Positions 63,622 to 64,000 of a stretch of DNA of 64,000 nt are shown piece by piece. The notes below the pieces were generated by a model, which did no database searches, had not been told where the DNA came from, and worked only from the letters and a program-made list of their open reading frames with translations. Location: assembly GCA_013399895.1 (NCBI GenBank), contig VXBA01011246.1, positions 188,485 to 252,484 on the forward strand. Reading direction: 5' to 3'. The position numbers were made by a program, and so were the translations under genes. The first letter of the stretch is position 1; every line of letters starts with the position of its first letter. Source of the DNA: Serilophus lunatus. Its lineage: Eukaryota; Chordata; Aves; Passeriformes; Eurylaimidae.

Positions 63622-64000
63622 CTGCTTATAAAAGTTTTGGAAACAGAATATTGAATTTCATCCTGATGTGGTATGCTCTTTCTTAAATTTAACAGAATTA
63701 TTTTTTCCACCTTTTTTGTGCTAAACAGTTTTACTGATTAAAAGCAAAAGAATGAAAAAAAAAGGAAGAAAACAAAAATTACTTAATAAACACAAGTACA
63801 AAATAGATGAGAAGTGTTAAAGATAAGACATAACACTGAATGAGTGAATAGGGACAAGGACTAAGAAGTGGTGGTAAGAATGTTAAGAAGACTGCTAATC
63901 ACAGAAATAAATATTTCTAAATTCATAGACATAAGGATTGACAGTCACCTATGCACCTTTAACATTTTTCTATCCACTATATTATAGATGCCTAACCCCT
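63622..64000. other. AT-rich unique DNA, no gene recognised
   Basis: It contains an A-rich tract at about 63752-63780. Nothing else was recognised. Confidence 0.6.

Noticed and set aside
1..64000. Bacterial-type features (operons, CRISPR, riboswitches, tRNA clusters)
   Set aside because: CR1 and avian LTRs show vertebrate DNA. No cloverleaf or repeat-spacer pattern was seen.

Overview
The window looks like a vertebrate, almost certainly bird, intergenic or large-intron segment. The diagnostic repeats are CR1 LINE fragments ending in the CR1 octamer-like tail (ATTCTGTG) and several avian endogenous-retrovirus LTR families. The long, GC-rich LTRs with TGTCATGG-type 5' ends point to a passerine, but that last step is inference from memory of repeat families. 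The unique DNA is AT-rich, with many homopolymer runs. I found no protein-coding exon, rRNA, tRNA, CRISPR array or operon. The longest open frames sit inside GC-rich LTRs or are decayed CR1 reverse-transcriptase pieces.

Layout: 1-1495 is the 3' portion of a plus-strand LTR (family A) cut by the window edge. 4369-4548 is a CR1 tail. 7217-9308 is a plus-strand LTR split by a complete minus-strand LTR (family B, 7481-8962) with an exact 5-bp target duplication. 9309-24177 is a long unique stretch. 24183-24951 is a minus-strand family-E LTR. 25311-27267 is a minus-strand family-A LTR bounded by GTAAG duplications, containing part of a family-B LTR and a 392-N assembly gap. 30311-about 31268 is another A-like LTR. 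31533-32408 is a plus-strand E LTR. 37283-38525 is a 1.2-kb CR1 3' end with a broken reverse transcriptase. 44724-45180 is a minus-strand CR1. 47597-47965, 51449-52015 and 52818-53918 are three further minus-strand solo LTRs. 54125-54262 and 57815-58005 are old CR1 pieces. 58135-59065 is a plus-strand E LTR with ACTGG duplications and a 422-N gap. 63154-63621 is a CR1 with an internal 5' inversion.

The five GC-rich islands in the window (about 1-1300, 7750-8900, 26180-27250, 30340-31170, 53100-53870) are all LTR U3/R regions, not gene promoters. The most notable signals are: LTRs nested in LTRs, with one insertion separating a TATA box from its start site; an E2F-type motif held at the same 118-bp distance from the TATA box in two family-A LTRs; and a CR1 copy with the structure expected from twin priming. 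Family letters A, B, C and E are local labels used only here, not database names. No database search was possible, so family relationships rest on comparison between copies in this window and on recalled repeat structure.
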